DNA of 64,000 nucleotides from JBNJFY01 sp051747265 (lineage in GTDB: Bacteria > Bacteroidota > Rhodothermia > Balneolales > Balneolaceae), in assembly GCA_051747265.1 (NCBI GenBank), contig JBNJFY010000002.1, positions 124,001 to 188,000 of the forward strand, read 5' to 3'. Shown one piece after another: positions 50,783 through 60,647 of this stretch. Position 1 is the stretch's first letter; every line of letters begins with the position of its first letter. The translations under genes were made by a program, and so were the position numbers. Below the pieces are notes generated by a model that worked only from the letters and a program-made list of their open reading frames with translations, did no database searches and was not told the origin of the DNA.

Positions 50783-53485
50783 TTAACCAACTTTTATGGA
50801 TACCAAAGTTAAATCATCATGCTGGGGCTGATCTCCCATAAACCGATATACATCATTATTTAAGGCGTTCACCATATTCAATGATGTTCCTTTAGCCCGC
50901 TTTTTCATGATGTACTTAACCCGGTTCAAACCGTAGAATTTTCCTTCGGAATCAATCATCTCTACCAAACCATCGGTGTACAGCAAGATGATATCATCTG
51001 TTTGCAGTTGTAATTCCACAAACTCCACTCTGTCTGCAAATTGATGAGTAGACGTCATGCCGAGTGCCAACCCACGAGGAATCAGTTCTTCTACCTTCTC
51101 TTGGCCAGCTCGTTTTAGCAAAATGGGATTATGGCCACCACGAGCGAAGGTGAAGGTTTTCTTGTGGGTATCCAGGATGCCATAAACCATGGATATAAAC
51201 GTTCCCTTACGCGCATTCTCATAGAATAGCGTGTTGGCTTTGCACAGCAGTTCAGCCGGATTTTCCACTTCCCGGCAAAGGCTGTGTAAAACCCCTTTGA
51301 TGAACGTCATGTAGAAAGCCGCTTGAATTCCTTTGCCGCTGACGTCACCGATAACCACCGCCATACGATGATCATCCAGCTGAATAAAATCGTAATAGTC
51401 GCCTCCGGTCTCATTGGCGGGGTGACACGTACCGGCCACATCAAATCCATTAATGTGGGGAGTCTCTACGGGAAGGAAAGAGGTCTGCACCCGTTTAGCA
51501 ATCTGCAATTCTTGCTTGATACGTTCTTCTTGCGCTAACTCATCCACATACTCAGGAATGTAGCGGGGCAAGCTCTGCTCGGTTTCTCCCCGGATTAGGC
51601 CGACAAAACCCATCACCAGGAATAATCCCGTAATACCGATTAATGTGACAAACACCCAGATATCTTCCGAGGGCCCCTGCACCATCCATCCGGATACCGC
51701 CGCGAGATGAAAACTGGCCAGAAAGTAGGTCCCCGCGGCTGTGATAATCTCCCAACGCATAAAAACAGTGACAATGAATGCCGCAAAAGCCACCGCGAAT
51801 ACAATATTTCCCCATACCGGCTTGATGACAATGAAATCTTGAGGAATCATCATCAGCAGTAATAGCGTGGCAAAACCGGTAATCCAGGGGTTATTCCACT
51901 TAGACTGAACCAGTCCGCCAACGGTAAGCAGGCCAAACCCAACCATTATAAAAACCCAAAACCCTTGTTTGGCAATCACATATAAGGGACTCAGCGCCAC
52001 CATGTTATCCAGGAAGGTGGGAATCCCTTGAAACTGGGGACTCAGCCAAATTTGAGGCATTGCCTTAAGCAGCAGAACCCAAATCCCCAAAAACCCACCA
52101 CTCAAACATACCGATCGGATCAGGGTGGTTCCCAAGGGAATGTTCAGCCAACTACCTCGGCGAATCAAATCACTGACCAACAATTTCTCTGACCAGTATT
52201 GCCGAGTGATTGATTCTCCCGCACCAAATAGTACAAAAGTAATCAGCATACCTAAGGTGCCGAAAATGCTCACCGCCGCGCCAATTACCAGCATAAATTC
52301 ACCTATGGAATTTTGCTCGGGAACCATTTCTCCTAACAAGGCTAGTAAGATTTGCATGGCCAGCAACAGTCCGCCCACCATAGCCAACCAGAGAGCGCCC
52401 TTGGTATCGATAACCCGCGCTTTCATTCGGCGATAGAATACCACCAACACCAATATACCGACGCTAACCAGCAGCACTACCTGTAGTACTTGCCAGATCA
52501 TACTGTATAGTTGAGCGTTCTGACTTTCCGTTGAATTTTGGTAGATGGGCTTTAGACCTAACAACACCCCGGTGGGCGCGATATCCACCTGCAAACTGAG
52601 TTTCAGATCGGTAGGGGTTTCCGATACACTAAAATAAACCCGGGCGGCATTGATGTTATTAATGCGCTCGATGTACATCGTATCCACCTGAGTATCAAAT
52701 CGTCCCCAAATTGATTGATTCAGATGATAGCGGGCCAAGCGTGCCGCATCTTTCTGACTCAATTGCAGTGGCATACCGGAAAACAGGCGGTCCTGCAGCT
52801 GTTGCACTCCTTCACCCAAGTCGACTGTACGATCAGTATCCTTGCCTTTCTGTTCCAAGTCGAAATAAATCAGTCGATATAGTAAGGAATCGTTGATCGC
52901 ACGCAAGGGATCAATATCCACTCGGTCTTCCTGGGTGGACGAAGCCCAACGCTGTTTAAGCATCGATCCCAATGCATCTCGCTGAATGGTTACTTTAGGT
53001 GTCATTTCCCGCTGATTATTGAACCCCACCCATTGGCCAGATTCCGAAAAGAGCAGACCGATACTATAGCTCAGCTGTTCATAATCATTATTTCCGGACA
53101 AAATAACTTGTCTGGAGCTACTGCGATCGGCGGGAAGCACTCCAGCTTGAGGGTCGATTTTCACCGACCATAAATAGTCGGGTAATGTTAAAGAATCCTG
53201 TGCTAACTTCTGTAAACCACCTTGGCGATTGTATTCTTTTTGATAGGCATCCAAAACATGTTGCTGAGCAGTCAACTTCATCTCTTGCACTACGCCGTCC
53301 GTACTGTAGCCGTTGTCTGCCAGAATGGTTGTCGCTCGCTGCCGAATCTCATCGGAGCTCAATGTGGTATCGGCCAGATGTAGAGGGTGTTGTTGAGGAT
53401 AGAAATAGAAGAATAGGACATAACCTAAAATCCCCAGTAAAAGTATGAGGTAATCTTTACCGCTTAGGTTGGCTTTATCAATCAT
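50783..53485 (-). CDS. Membrane-bound SpoIIE/PP2C-type serine/threonine phosphatase
   Basis: This 900-residue protein has one N-terminal membrane helix (DYLILLLGILGYVLFFYFYP), then a periplasmic region of about 300 residues. A group of about eight or more membrane segments follows (residues about 330-660), and a short helical linker (EERIKQELQIAKRVQTSFLPVE). The C-terminal SpoIIE phosphatase domain has metal ligands in GGDYYDFIQL, VVIGDVSGKGIQAAFYM, FARGGHNPILL, LLYTDGLVEMID and QHDDLTLVSIKV. Such proteins control partner-switching cascades (anti-sigma/anti-anti-sigma), but no STAS or kinase partner is visible nearby. The large membrane part may be the sensor. Confidence 0.88.
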   Translation of the reverse strand: MIDKANLSGKDYLILLLGILGYVLFFYFYPQQHPLHLADTTLSSDEIRQRATTILADNGYSTDGVVQEMKLTAQQHVLDAYQKEYNRQGGLQKLAQDSLTLPDYLWSVKIDPQAGVLPADRSSSRQVILSGNNDYEQLSYSIGLLFSESGQWVGFNNQREMTPKVTIQRDALGSMLKQRWASSTQEDRVDIDPLRAINDSLLYRLIYFDLEQKGKDTDRTVDLGEGVQQLQDRLFSGMPLQLSQKDAARLARYHLNQSIWGRFDTQVDTMYIERINNINAARVYFSVSETPTDLKLSLQVDIAPTGVLLGLKPIYQNSTESQNAQLYSMIWQVLQVVLLVSVGILVLVVFYRRMKARVIDTKGALWLAMVGGLLLAMQILLALLGEMVPEQNSIGEFMLVIGAAVSIFGTLGMLITFVLFGAGESITRQYWSEKLLVSDLIRRGSWLNIPLGTTLIRSVCLSGGFLGIWVLLLKAMPQIWLSPQFQGIPTFLDNMVALSPLYVIAKQGFWVFIMVGFGLLTVGGLVQSKWNNPWITGFATLLLLMMIPQDFIVIKPVWGNIVFAVAFAAFIVTVFMRWEIITAAGTYFLASFHLAAVSGWMVQGPSEDIWVFVTLIGITGLFLVMGFVGLIRGETEQSLPRYIPEYVDELAQEERIKQELQIAKRVQTSFLPVETPHINGFDVAGTCHPANETGGDYYDFIQLDDHRMAVVIGDVSGKGIQAAFYMTFIKGVLHSLCREVENPAELLCKANTLFYENARKGTFISMVYGILDTHKKTFTFARGGHNPILLKRAGQEKVEELIPRGLALGMTSTHQFADRVEFVELQLQTDDIILLYTDGLVEMIDSEGKFYGLNRVKYIMKKRAKGTSLNMVNALNNDVYRFMGDQPQHDDLTLVSIKVG

Positions 53486-53837
53486 GCGCCTGATCTGAAC
53501 CGAAAAAAGCTTAGAATTCCGGGTAGATACGCCACTAAAGACGAATCACACGCTACCCTTAATTTACAAGATAGAACATACGTAATGGTTGGGAAAAAGT
53601 TATTTCTAACTTGATGGAATAGGATACAAATATGGAAGCATCCCTGATTATTACGCAACCAAAGGTAATTCCGACTGCTGACCAACCGAACGTAGTGGGG
53701 GGAACTTGCATTCAAAAATGAAACCGCGGGAGGAATGATCCCGTTTGCCTGGTTCTACGATTTAACACAAACAAGTGCCCCCTTGACGCAGCTTTGATCC
53801 GTCTAGCCGTAGGAATTCCAGGTCCCCAATAATATGG
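53486..53837. other. Intergenic region, 352 bp, between metH and the SpoIIE gene
   Basis: No gene is supported. The right part contains a dispersed repeat copy (53781-53822) and a short CGGGA/TCCCG hairpin near 53728-53744, which may end the metH transcript. The left part should hold the promoter of the phosphatase gene, but no clear box is visible. Confidence 0.45.
53781..53822 (-). repeat. Dispersed palindromic repeat, copy B
   Basis: On the minus strand it reads CCTGGA, CCTACGGCT, AGACG, AAAGCTG, CGTCAAGG, in the same order as the copy at 4102-4143. The GACG...CGTC arms can form a hairpin. Confidence 0.55.
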
Positions 53838-56800
53838 TTATTCCGCCGCCTGATCACCAGCTTGAAACTCATCGGGATCATAATTCAGGTTCGGCGCTAA
53901 CCAACGCTCCATCTCTCCCACGGTCTTGCCCTTACGTTGGGCATAATCCTCAATCTGATCACGTCCCAGATCTCCCACATTGAAATACCTGGCTTTGGGG
54001 TGTGCAAATACTATCGCACTCACTGTAGCCGGCGGTATCATGGCATAATGTTCCGTTAAATCCATCCCAAAATCTTGCGCATTGAGCAGATCAAACAGCG
54101 TCTCTTTTTCGGTATGATCGGGCTGCGCCGGATAGCCCGGAGCCGGACGGATCCCTTGGTATTTTTCCTTAATCAGAGCGGTGTTGTCCAGCTCTTCCTG
54201 GGGAGCATAGCCCCACATATCCACACGCAATTCACGATGTAAGTATTCCGCGAACGCCTCAGCCAAACGATCAGCCACCGCTTTTACCAAAATACTGTTG
54301 TAGTCATCGTGTTCCTCTTTAAACTGCTCGGCCAGCTCCACCGCCCCAATTCCACCGGTGACGGCAAAAACGCCCAGGTAATCCTTGATTCCCGTCGATT
54401 TGGGCGCTACGTAATCCGCCAAGGCTTTGTTAGGCACTCCCGATCGTTTTTCCGCTTGTTGGCGAAGGGTATGGAAGGTGGCACGTACTTCTTCTCGAGA
54501 TTCATCGGTGTACAGTTGGATGTCATCGCCCACCGAATTGGCAGGGAATAGCCCAACCACCCCGTTGGCTGTTATTAACTGGCGGTTTTGAATCGTATCC
54601 AATAGCGCATTGGCATCTTCAAATAACTTAGTGGCTTCTTCCCCATAGGTTTCATCCTCCAGGATATCGGGAAATTTACCTTTCATCTGCCAAGCCATAA
54701 AAAACGGGCTCCAATCGATATAAGATCGCAGTGTGGATATGGGTACATTGCGATATTCCTTAATGCCCAATCGTTTGGCTCGGGGAACATCCTCCTGCTT
54801 CCAGTCGATTTGTACTTTATTCTCACGAGCTTCTTCAATGCTCAAGTAATTCTTGCGATTGCTGCGCTTTGCGTGTCGCTCTCGCAGAGCTTCATACTCC
54901 CGTTTTTTTTCAGCCAAAAAGTCTTCCCGCTGGGTTTTGGACATCAACTGGGAGACCACCGGAACACTTCGCGAAGCATCCAGCACATGTATGGATGGTT
55001 GGTCGTAATGGGGAGCGATTTTAACGGCTGTGTGGATCCGTGAGGTGGTGGCCCCACCAATCAACAACGGCTGCTTAAAGCCTTCACGCTGCAGCTCTTT
55101 GGCCACATGTACCATTTCATCGAGGGAAGGGGTGATCAAGCCACTGAGGCCAATAATATCTACATTCTCTTCTTTGGCTTTGGCCAGGATATCTCCGCTG
55201 GATACCATCACCCCCATATCGATGACTTCAAAATTGTTGCAGCGCAAGACCACCGCCACAATATTTTTTCCAATATCGTGTACATCACCCTTAACCGTGG
55301 CCAGCAATACTTTGGCTTTGGGTTCCGAATTGCCAGCGGCTTCTTGCTCTTTCTCTATGTAAGGAACCAGATGAGCCACGCCTTTTTTCATTACGCGGGC
55401 ACTTTTCACCACTTGTGGCAAGAACATCTTACCCGCTCCAAACAGATCACCGACGACATTCATGCCATCCATCATGGGCCCTTCGATCACCTCAATGGGA
55501 TGATCGAACTGTTGGCGGGCTTCTTCCACATCATCGACGATAAAGTCGACTATTCCTTTGACCAACGCATGACTGATTCGCTCAGCCACTGGCTTTTCCC
55601 GCCACTCCAGTTTCTTCTCGGTCTTTTTGGCACCCTTATCCTTAATCTGTTCGGCGAATTCGACCAATCGCTCGGTGGCGTCTTCGCGTCGATTGAAAAT
55701 CACATCCTCCACTAACTCGCGCAGATCATCGGGAATCTCAGCGTACACTTCTAATTGCGCGGCGTTAACGATCCCCATATCCATGCCTGCTTGTATGGCG
55801 TGATAGAGGAAGGCCGCGTGCATGGCTTCCCGAACCGGGTTATTTCCCCGGAAGGAGAAGGAGATATTACTAACTCCGCCACTCACTTGGGCCAGAGGCA
55901 GATTCTCCTTGATCCATTCGGTGGCACGGATAAAATCAATGCCGTAGCTGTTGTGCTCTTCAATACCCGTGGCGATGGTCAAAATATTGGGATCGAATAT
56001 GATATCCTGCGGAGGGAAACCTACTTCATCCACCAATAACTGATAGGCACGCTCGCAAATTTCAATACGACGCTGGTAACTTGCTGCCTGACCGTCTTCA
56101 TCAAAGGCCATTACAATCACCGCGGCGCCGAAATCCAAAATTTCACGGGCTTGCTCGAGGAAGGCTTCCTCCCCCTCTTTCAGGCTAATGGAGTTGACTA
56201 CGCACTTACCCTGCGCGTTTTTGAGCCCGGCTTCCAACACTTCCCATTTGGAGGAGTCAACCATGATGGGGACCCGAGCGATATCCGGTTCGGCAGCCAC
56301 CAAACGCAGAAACTCTTGCATCACCTCGGCGGATTCCAGCATGCCCTCGTCCATATTCACATCGATGACTTGGGCGCCATTCTCCACCTGATCGCGGGCC
56401 ACGCTCAACGCCTCCTCATAGGATTCTTCCTTAATCAGACGTTTAAACTTGCGTGATCCCATCACATTGGTACGTTCACCCACATTCACAAAATTGGTTT
56501 CCGGGCGAACTACTAGCGATTCCAAACCGCTCAATCGTAAAAAAGGCTTTTGCTTGGGGACTTTCCGAGGCTCATGTTTGTGGGCCACTTCGGCGATTGC
56601 TCGAATATGATCCGGGGTGGTCCCGCAGCATCCGCCCACAATATTGACGAAGCCGTCGCTGGCGTACTCCTCGAACTGCTGCGCCATATACTTCGGCGTT
56701 TCATCATACTCGCCCAACTCATTAGGCAGACCGGCATTGGGATACAGGCTGGTAAAGCAATCGGCTTTCTCAGAGATCTCCTCGATGTAGGGACGCATCT

Positions 56801-57551
56801 CCTTGGATCCCAGCGCACAGTTAAAGCCCACACTGAGCAGGGGTTGCGCGTGAGCAACGGATATCCAGAAGGCTTCCGCGGTCTGTCCGGAAAGAGTACG
56901 ACCACTTTTATCCACAATAGTGCCCGAAATCATCAAGGGAAGCTGTTTACCGGTTTTACGAGCGTGTTGATGAGCCGCGTAAATAGCCGCTTTACAGTTC
57001 AGCGTATCGAACACCGTTTCGATGAGCAGCAGGTCGGATCCCCCATCCACCAATCCTTGAATCTGTTCATAGTAAGCGCCAGATAGTGTATCAAAATCCA
57101 CATCCCTATAGCCCGGATTGTTCACATCCGGCGACAGGGACAAGGTTTTATTAGTGGGGCCGATGGCTCCGGCTACAAATCGGGGACGACCGGTTTCTGC
57201 CGCCACTTCCCGGGCCGCCTCTTTAGCTAGCTCCGCAGATGCCTTACTCATTTCATAAGCCAGACCTTCCATCTGATAATCCGCTTGTGAAATGCGATTA
57301 GCGCTAAACGTGTTGGTTTCAATGATATCCGATCCCGCTTCCATAAAGGAGCGGTGAATATTCTTAATCAACTCTGGCTGCGTTAAACTCAGTAATTCAT
57401 TGTTGCCTTGAACAGCCTGATCGATATCTTTGAAACGATCTCCTCGGTAGGTCTCCTCGTTGGGCTTCTCGGCCTGAATCATAGTGCCCATAGCGCCATC
57501 GAGAACCAGAATACGTTGTTGAAGGAGTTCTTTAAGTTGGCTTTCTGCCAT
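53838..57551 (-). CDS. metH: Cobalamin-dependent methionine synthase
   Basis: From the ATG at 57551 the protein has 1237 residues, the full MetH length. The modules in order are: homocysteine-binding (LVLDGAMGTMIQ; IIETNTFSANRISQADY; IVGGCCGTTPDHI with the zinc cysteines), pterin-binding (FVNVGERTNVMGSRKFKRLI), cap and B12-binding (TVKGDVHDIGKNIVAVVLRCNN with the DxHxxG cobalt-ligand His; GLSGLITPSLDEMV), and the reactivation domain (RPAPGYPAQPDHTEK, FNVGDLGRDQIEDYA). An upstream in-frame ATG at 57581 is less likely. It makes methionine from homocysteine and methyl-tetrahydrofolate. Only 119 bp separate it from the divergent NRDE gene, with no riboswitch visible. Confidence 0.97.
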   Translation of the reverse strand: MAESQLKELLQQRILVLDGAMGTMIQAEKPNEETYRGDRFKDIDQAVQGNNELLSLTQPELIKNIHRSFMEAGSDIIETNTFSANRISQADYQMEGLAYEMSKASAELAKEAAREVAAETGRPRFVAGAIGPTNKTLSLSPDVNNPGYRDVDFDTLSGAYYEQIQGLVDGGSDLLLIETVFDTLNCKAAIYAAHQHARKTGKQLPLMISGTIVDKSGRTLSGQTAEAFWISVAHAQPLLSVGFNCALGSKEMRPYIEEISEKADCFTSLYPNAGLPNELGEYDETPKYMAQQFEEYASDGFVNIVGGCCGTTPDHIRAIAEVAHKHEPRKVPKQKPFLRLSGLESLVVRPETNFVNVGERTNVMGSRKFKRLIKEESYEEALSVARDQVENGAQVIDVNMDEGMLESAEVMQEFLRLVAAEPDIARVPIMVDSSKWEVLEAGLKNAQGKCVVNSISLKEGEEAFLEQAREILDFGAAVIVMAFDEDGQAASYQRRIEICERAYQLLVDEVGFPPQDIIFDPNILTIATGIEEHNSYGIDFIRATEWIKENLPLAQVSGGVSNISFSFRGNNPVREAMHAAFLYHAIQAGMDMGIVNAAQLEVYAEIPDDLRELVEDVIFNRREDATERLVEFAEQIKDKGAKKTEKKLEWREKPVAERISHALVKGIVDFIVDDVEEARQQFDHPIEVIEGPMMDGMNVVGDLFGAGKMFLPQVVKSARVMKKGVAHLVPYIEKEQEAAGNSEPKAKVLLATVKGDVHDIGKNIVAVVLRCNNFEVIDMGVMVSSGDILAKAKEENVDIIGLSGLITPSLDEMVHVAKELQREGFKQPLLIGGATTSRIHTAVKIAPHYDQPSIHVLDASRSVPVVSQLMSKTQREDFLAEKKREYEALRERHAKRSNRKNYLSIEEARENKVQIDWKQEDVPRAKRLGIKEYRNVPISTLRSYIDWSPFFMAWQMKGKFPDILEDETYGEEATKLFEDANALLDTIQNRQLITANGVVGLFPANSVGDDIQLYTDESREEVRATFHTLRQQAEKRSGVPNKALADYVAPKSTGIKDYLGVFAVTGGIGAVELAEQFKEEHDDYNSILVKAVADRLAEAFAEYLHRELRVDMWGYAPQEELDNTALIKEKYQGIRPAPGYPAQPDHTEKETLFDLLNAQDFGMDLTEHYAMIPPATVSAIVFAHPKARYFNVGDLGRDQIEDYAQRKGKTVGEMERWLAPNLNYDPDEFQAGDQAAE

Positions 57552-57670
57552 GAAGTGGTAATTATCTAAATGAAAATTCAATACCCTTATGATTGTCGTA
57601 CGCTAATCAATCAAAATAAGGATTGCGCACCTTTTTTACTGAACAGATCCGCCTATTAAACAGCTTTAAT

Positions 57671-58444
57671 ATGTGCTTGATTACTTTTTCGCTGAGACGT
57701 CATCCCAAATACTATTTGGTTTTAGTGGCCAACCGGGATGAATTTTATAAACGACCGACCCAACCTTCCCATTGGTGGGGCACGTATCCCGATATTTTGG
57801 CCGGACGCGACGAACAAGCCGGCGGCACCTGGATGGGAATAAACAAACAGGGGGATTGGGCCGCGATTACTAACGTCCGAGCTCCGGGAAATTACAACGA
57901 GAACGCTCCCAGTCGAGGGGATCTGGTTAAAGATTTCCTGCTACAATCCCCTGCGCCTCGGGCTTACCTAAAAACGCTATCTACTCACATGCGTAACTAT
58001 AATGGGTTTAACTTGATCTTGGGTAACGCGGAAGAAGCGTGGTATCTGACTAACAGCATTAAGAGACATCAACCCCAACCCTTGCTAGGTGATTTATATG
58101 GGCTTAGCAATGATCAATTAAATACCCCATGGCCCAAAGTGGAGCGCGCCTGTGTTCGGCTGGATCGGTATAAAAACCAGTCGAAAATTGATTCGCAGGA
58201 GTTAATTAATGAACTGGTGGATACCTCTATCGCCCCCGATGAAGAATTGCCTTCCACTGGCGTACCGCAAGACTTGGAACGTCAGCTATCCGCAATGTTC
58301 ATTCAAACGCCTGAATATGGTACCCGCTGCAGCACCGTGCTATTGATTGGGTATGATGGAACTGTTCAATGGAGGGAGCATAGCTACATCCCGGGAAGCT
58401 TAATGGTGGAGCACATCACCCAAGAAGAGTTCGAAATTCAATAA
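57671..58444 (+). CDS. NRDE/TANGO2-family protein
   Basis: From the ATG at 57671 the protein has 257 residues and begins MCLITFSLRRHPKYYLVLVANRDEFYKRPT, containing the NRDE motif and the N-terminal Met-Cys typical of the family. ILAGRDEQAGGTWMGINKQGDWAAITNVR, SRGDLV, YGLSN and GTRCSTVLLI follow. The frame is open to 57623 but the family starts at MC. TANGO2-like proteins have Ntn-hydrolase resemblance; animal members are linked to heme and lipid handling. Bacterial function is not settled. Confidence 0.93.
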   Translation: MCLITFSLRRHPKYYLVLVANRDEFYKRPTQPSHWWGTYPDILAGRDEQAGGTWMGINKQGDWAAITNVRAPGNYNENAPSRGDLVKDFLLQSPAPRAYLKTLSTHMRNYNGFNLILGNAEEAWYLTNSIKRHQPQPLLGDLYGLSNDQLNTPWPKVERACVRLDRYKNQSKIDSQELINELVDTSIAPDEELPSTGVPQDLERQLSAMFIQTPEYGTRCSTVLLIGYDGTVQWREHSYIPGSLMVEHITQEEFEIQ

Positions 58445-58445
58445 T

Positions 58446-58682
58446 CAGTGCTTCAGTGTTCAGTGCTTCAGTGTGACAGAATACAGTGTGTCAGCAATTT
58501 GACTTGCTAAGATTCACGCTCTATGCTATTTGCTGACCTAGAGGCTTACCAAATTTAAATTCGTCACCTTACTTAATTGAGCTATTCCTATTGCCTCAAG
58601 AAAAATCTTTATAGTAAAAATCGATACCAAGAATCTGCCCTCTGTCACACTGAAGCACTGAACACTGAAGCACTGAAACACT
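58446..58682. repeat. Long inverted repeat with CAGTG-based tandem units
   Basis: The left arm (58446-58480) consists of CAGTG units separated by CTT or TT, giving a 7/8-base period. The right arm (about 58646-58682) is its inverse, with an exact match of about 35 bases. About 165 bp of A+T-rich DNA lie between the arms. The element fills the space between two convergent stop codons. Confidence 0.9.
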
Positions 58683-58683
58683 G

Positions 58684-60414
58684 TTAAGCTGCTGCGCTTG
58701 CTTCGGATTCTAACTCTTCGGGTCGGTAATCGGCAGGGTTAGGTATTCTCCCAAAGTGGAATATAATGGCGATAATGGAAGCGAATGCCAGGATGTAGAT
58801 CAACCAGAGCGGTACATCCACTACAAATTCCAGAATGGAGGCGGTAACTGCGAGCCCCCCACAGATCATCGCGTAAGGCAACTGCGTGTTCACATGTTCA
58901 ATATGATCACATTGCGTAGCCAATGAGCTGAGTATGGTGGTATCCGAAATTGGAGAACAATGATCGCCCCACACGGATCCGGCCAGTACCGCACTGACAG
59001 AAGCGTAAATAAGCTCGTGAGTCATTTCATAGGGCAAACCGCTTTCTTGGCCCAGTGTCCAGACCAATGGAACCACCAACGGCATCAAGATCCCCATGGT
59101 CCCCCAACTAGAGCCCGTGGCAAAAGCAGTAACCGCGGATAAGGCCAAAATGATGGCCGGCATCCAGAATGGATTAAGCGTGTCGCTGAAAATCGAAACC
59201 AGGTAATCGGCCGTACCCAATGCTCCGGTTAGATCGCTGAGTCCCCAAGCCAAAACCAGAATCAACAATCCGTCGAACATGACGTGCATACCACTCATCA
59301 TGCCCTCAATGGTTTTTTCGGCATCCAACAAACCCTGAGCCAATGTCATGGTAATGGCTACCGCCAAAGCTAGTAGCGAGCCCCAAAGTAGTGAGGCGTA
59401 GGAGTCAGCGGTGGAAACAATATCCTGTACGCTGGAACCCTCCCCTGTAATGAACAATCCAATTATGGTACCACCTACCAGCATTACAATGGGTAATACC
59501 GCATTGATCCAGTGCGAGCGCTTTTTTTCTTTTTCGTCTTTGTCAATCTTGTCTTTATACAGATTGTACTTATCCAGCTTGGGGTTATGCTTAGCTTTGT
59601 ACAGCTTAATTCGCGACTTCAGCATAGGACCAAAATCACGTCCCGACCAAGCAATAAGCAGCACAAAAAAGATGGTAAAGAAAGCGTAGAAGTTATAGGG
59701 TAGCGAATTAATAAAAACCAGATAAGCCGACTCATTGAAATTGGCCATACCCGCTTCCGCGTCAGCAATATAGGCTACCATAGCTCCGATCCAGGTACTG
59801 ACGAGTGCGATGGTAGCAATGGGAGCGGCGGTAGCATCTACCAAATAGGCCAGCTTTGCCCGGGAAATACGCAATTTATCCGTCAACGGTCGCATGGTAT
59901 TTCCCACCACCATGGTATTGGCGTAATCATCAAAAAATACGATGAAGCCCATAAGCGAGGTCATTAGTTGGCCCTGCTCTTTGGTTTTCACATACCGGGT
60001 GAGCACATGAATTACGCCCCGGGTACCTCCGTTATCAGTGATAATGCCCACCATGCCACCAATGAGCAAGCTGAAAATGATAATACTCATGTGGTCCACA
60101 TCTGCGGTGGCAGGCACAATGTAATCAGTCAAAGAGGTAAAAAAGCTGCCCAAAAAGCCAGCCATGCTCATATCAGTTAGCAAGAACGCGCCCAACCAAA
60201 TCCCTATAAACAGAGCAAACAGTACTTGTTTAAAAATCAAGGCAATTAAAATGGCGATGAGCGGAGGCAATATACTAACCCATGTACCCATAACTCCTGA
60301 TCCCGAGGCGTCTGACGCAGCATCTAGTGCCAAAGCTGGCATGTGTTGTCCCAGCAACACGAGTCCAATCAATAATAGAACCATCCCGGCATATCGTACG
60401 ACCGATCTATTCAT
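58684..60414 (-). CDS. nhaC: NhaC-family Na+/H+ antiporter
   Basis: This 576-residue membrane protein has about 12-13 hydrophobic segments. NhaC/YuiF-type marks include VFFDDYANTMVVGNTMRPLTDKLRISRAKLAYLVDATAAPIATIALVSTWIG, AFATGSSWGTMGILMPLVVPL and AGSVWGDHCSPISDTTILSSLAT. A highly charged cytoplasmic loop (NPKLDKYNLYKDKIDKDEKEKKR) splits the two halves. It has a signal-like N-terminal segment. It probably exports Na+ in exchange for H+, which fits a marine or halophilic host. The amino-acid-type substrate of some relatives cannot be excluded. Confidence 0.9.
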   Translation of the reverse strand: MNRSVVRYAGMVLLLIGLVLLGQHMPALALDAASDASGSGVMGTWVSILPPLIAILIALIFKQVLFALFIGIWLGAFLLTDMSMAGFLGSFFTSLTDYIVPATADVDHMSIIIFSLLIGGMVGIITDNGGTRGVIHVLTRYVKTKEQGQLMTSLMGFIVFFDDYANTMVVGNTMRPLTDKLRISRAKLAYLVDATAAPIATIALVSTWIGAMVAYIADAEAGMANFNESAYLVFINSLPYNFYAFFTIFFVLLIAWSGRDFGPMLKSRIKLYKAKHNPKLDKYNLYKDKIDKDEKEKKRSHWINAVLPIVMLVGGTIIGLFITGEGSSVQDIVSTADSYASLLWGSLLALAVAITMTLAQGLLDAEKTIEGMMSGMHVMFDGLLILVLAWGLSDLTGALGTADYLVSIFSDTLNPFWMPAIILALSAVTAFATGSSWGTMGILMPLVVPLVWTLGQESGLPYEMTHELIYASVSAVLAGSVWGDHCSPISDTTILSSLATQCDHIEHVNTQLPYAMICGGLAVTASILEFVVDVPLWLIYILAFASIIAIIFHFGRIPNPADYRPEELESEASAAA

Positions 60415-60573
60415 GCAATTGTAATAATCTTGGCCAAAGTTTCTATTCTAAAAATTTGAGTCCATTATAGCATTTAGGCGAGTGAAAGTACAATGAAAAG
60501 CGATATTTCCTAATTGATGTGTGGTAAATCACTAAAGGAGCCTAACATAATTAAGATGAACCAGAGATACCCA

Positions 60574-60610
60574 CAAAAAAAAGCCTGTCCGCTGCATCAC
60601 GGACAGGCTT
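60574..60610 (-). terminator. Intrinsic terminator of gltX
   Basis: On the minus strand AAGCCTGTCCG pairs with CGGACAGGCTT around an 8-nt loop and is followed by eight T. It lies 38 bp past the gltX stop. Confidence 0.92.
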
Positions 60611-60647
60611 GGGAAGTAAGCTAATTGTGCTAAGGCTTATGTTGGGA

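Noticed and set aside
57552..57670. Cobalamin or SAM riboswitch before metH
   Set aside because: The 119-bp interval to the divergent gene lacks the conserved B12-box or SAM core segments and is too short for both.
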